Of a stretch of 64,000 bases of DNA, positions 62,468 to 64,000 are shown one piece after another. The notes under the pieces are model-generated. The model was not told where the DNA came from. It saw only the letters and a program-made list of their open reading frames with translations, and made no database searches. This DNA is from Streptomyces sp. CA-210063 (lineage in GTDB: Bacteria > Actinomycetota > Actinomycetes > Streptomycetales > Streptomycetaceae): NCBI RefSeq assembly GCF_024612015.1, contig NZ_CP102512.1, forward strand, positions 7,068,001-7,132,000. The letters run 5' to 3'. The position numbers and the translations under genes are program-made. How positions within the stretch are numbered: position 1 is the first letter of the stretch; the number at the start of each line of letters is the position of its first letter.

Positions 62468-63904
62468 ATGACCACCTTCGTGGACCGCGTCGAGCTGCAT
62501 GTCGCCGCGGGTAACGGAGGCCACGGCTGTGCCTCCGTCCACCGTGAGAAGTTCAAGCCGCTCGGCGGCCCCGACGGCGGCAACGGCGGCCGGGGTGGCG
62601 ACGTCATCCTCACCGTCGACCAGTCGGTGACGACCCTCCTCGACTACCACCACTCCCCGCACCGCAAGGCCACCAACGGCAAGCCCGGCGAGGGCGGCAA
62701 CCGCTCCGGCAAGGACGGGCAGGACCTCGTCCTTCCCGTGCCGGACGGCACGGTCGTGCTGGACAAGCACGGGAACGTCCTCGCCGACCTCGTCGGTCAC
62801 GGCACGTCCTTCGTCGCCGCGCAGGGCGGCCGGGGCGGTCTCGGCAACGCGGCCCTCGCCTCCGCCCGCCGCAAGGCGCCCGGCTTCGCGCTGCTCGGCG
62901 TGCCGGGGGACATGGGTGACATCGTCCTGGAGCTGAAGACGGTCGCCGATGTGGCGCTCGTCGGTTACCCGAGCGCAGGCAAGTCCTCGCTGATCTCGGT
63001 CCTGTCGGCCGCCAAGCCGAAGATCGCGGACTATCCGTTCACGACACTCGTCCCGAACCTGGGCGTGGTCACGGCGGGTGACACGGTCTACACGATCGCC
63101 GACGTCCCCGGGCTCATCCCCGGCGCCAGCCAGGGCAAGGGCCTGGGCCTCGAATTCCTCCGCCATGTCGAGCGCTGCAGCGTCCTCGTCCACGTCCTCG
63201 ACACGGCGACGCTGGAATCGGACCGCGATCCCGTCTCCGACCTCGACATCATCGAGGAGGAGCTGAAGCAGTACGGCGGGCTCGGCAACCGGCCCCGGAT
63301 CGTCGTCCTCAACAAGATCGACGTGCCCGACGGCAAGGACCTCGCCGAGATGGTGCGCCCGGACCTTCAGGCCCGTGGCTACCAGGTCTTCGAGGTGTCC
63401 GCCGTCGCCCACATCGGGCTGAGGGAGCTGTCCTTCGCCCTCGCCGACCTCGTCGGCAGCGCGCGGGCCGCCAAGCCGAAGGAGGAGGCGACCCGGATCG
63501 TCATCCGGCCGAAGGCCGTCGACGACGCGGGCTTCACGGTCGTCCAGGAGGAGGACGGTCTCTTCCGCGTCCGTGGCGAGAAGCCCGAGCGCTGGGTCCG
63601 TCAGACCGACTTCAGCAACGACGAGGCGGTGGGTTACCTCGCCGACCGCCTCAACCGCCTGGGCGTCGAGGAAGAGCTGATGAAGGCGGGGGCCCGTTCC
63701 GGTGACGGTGTCGCCATCGGGCCCGAGGAGAACGCGGTCGTCTTCGACTGGGAGCCGACCGTCATGGCCGGGGCGGAGATGCTCGGCCGCCGTGGCGAGG
63801 ACCACCGCTTCGAGGCGCCCCGTCCGGCCGTCACGCGTCGCCGCGACCGGCAGGCGGAGCGGGACGAGATCGAGAAGGCGTACGACGACTTCGAGCCGTT
63901 CTAA
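62468..63904 (+). CDS. obg: Obg family GTPase
   Basis: A 478-residue essential GTPase involved in ribosome assembly and, in Streptomyces, in the onset of aerial growth (family knowledge). The Gly-rich N-terminal Obg fold ([25 protein letters not shown]) is followed by the G domain: G1 [11 protein letters not shown]3 DVPGLIPGA and G4 NKID. The C-terminal OCT domain (about 340-420, [17 protein letters not shown]) is present. ATG 62468 follows GGAGG. Own transcription unit after the rpmA terminator. Confidence 0.97.
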   Translation: MTTFVDRVELHVAAGNGGHGCASVHREKFKPLGGPDGGNGGRGGDVILTVDQSVTTLLDYHHSPHRKATNGKPGEGGNRSGKDGQDLVLPVPDGTVVLDKHGNVLADLVGHGTSFVAAQGGRGGLGNAALASARRKAPGFALLGVPGDMGDIVLELKTVADVALVGYPSAGKSSLISVLSAAKPKIADYPFTTLVPNLGVVTAGDTVYTIADVPGLIPGASQGKGLGLEFLRHVERCSVLVHVLDTATLESDRDPVSDLDIIEEELKQYGGLGNRPRIVVLNKIDVPDGKDLAEMVRPDLQARGYQVFEVSAVAHIGLRELSFALADLVGSARAAKPKEEATRIVIRPKAVDDAGFTVVQEEDGLFRVRGEKPERWVRQTDFSNDEAVGYLADRLNRLGVEEELMKAGARSGDGVAIGPEENAVVFDWEPTVMAGAEMLGRRGEDHRFEAPRPAVTRRRDRQAERDEIEKAYDDFEPF

Positions 63905-63907
63905 AGC

Positions 63908-63946
63908 GCCGGGTTCTGGGTGCCCGGGGGTTCCTGGGCACCCGGC
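63908..63946 (+). terminator. Terminator of obg
   Basis: GGGTGCCC (63918-63925) and GGGCACCC (63936-63943), with an alternative outer stem GCCGGGT/ACCCGGC (63908-63946), four bases after the obg stop. Confidence 0.75.
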
Positions 63947-64000
63947 GGTTGGTGCAGGTCGGGTGCTGGTCGGGTGCAGGTCACGCTGCCCGGCGCCTGT

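Overview
This is a 64 kb chromosomal segment from a high-GC actinomycete, almost certainly a Streptomyces. The signs are the very high GC with G/C-ending codons, frequent GTG starts, mycothiol-type and Tat/Sec secreted proteins, a two-ClpP system, a mreBCD-PBP2-RodA cluster and a ribonuclease E with long Ala/Glu/Arg arms. From memory, the gene order matches the core region of S. coelicolor that runs from obg/rpmA/rplU through the mre cluster and clpP1P2X to pepN. The species cannot be named from the sequence alone.

Left part (1-30 kb) is a mosaic of housekeeping and accessory genes. It holds two separate aminopeptidase N genes (182-2761 and 15961-18567), a DUF1203 protein, an aspartate-semialdehyde dehydrogenase without its aspartokinase, an ECF-type sigma factor coupled to a repeat-bearing single-pass membrane protein, and a large secreted subtilisin-like protease. 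These are followed by a Nudix hydrolase, a Tat-exported metallophosphoesterase, a secreted serine hydrolase and a mycothiol-dependent nitroreductase-like protein. Then come BioY, a Ser/Thr kinase, an amino-acid permease, RpiB, a Nei-type DNA glycosylase, an Eis-type acetyltransferase, a SpoIIE-type phosphatase, a small SpoT-like HD protein and an acyltransferase.

Middle part (30-43 kb) holds two tRNA genes (Gly-TCC on minus, Pro-TGG on plus) and the protein-quality-control block tig-clpP1-clpP2-clpX. A ClgR-type operator lies upstream of clpP1. A small secreted Cys protein, a Pro/Gln-rich membrane protein, valS, folC, a DUF4233 membrane protein and ndk follow.

Right part (43-64 kb) is the cell-wall elongation cluster mreB-mreC-mreD-mrdA(PBP2)-rodA, with a previously unremarked His-rich micro-ORF between mreD and mrdA. 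A CYTH-CHAD protein comes next, then a B12-binding radical SAM protein. A small scar made of two truncated genes and a modular repeat membrane protein separates it from its partner, the DUF2344 (TIGR03936) protein. The window closes with rne, rplU, rpmA and obg.

The most striking feature beyond the genes is a family of intergenic repeats built on GGGGCGCGGGGAACTGCGCG. It occurs as single copies, as a 31-bp-arm inverted repeat, as a four-copy tandem array, and as an insertion that appears to have become the C-terminal tail of PBP2. Many genes are separated by strong hairpins, and two hairpins sit directly on translation start regions. I saw no phage, IS element, CRISPR array or biosynthetic cluster.
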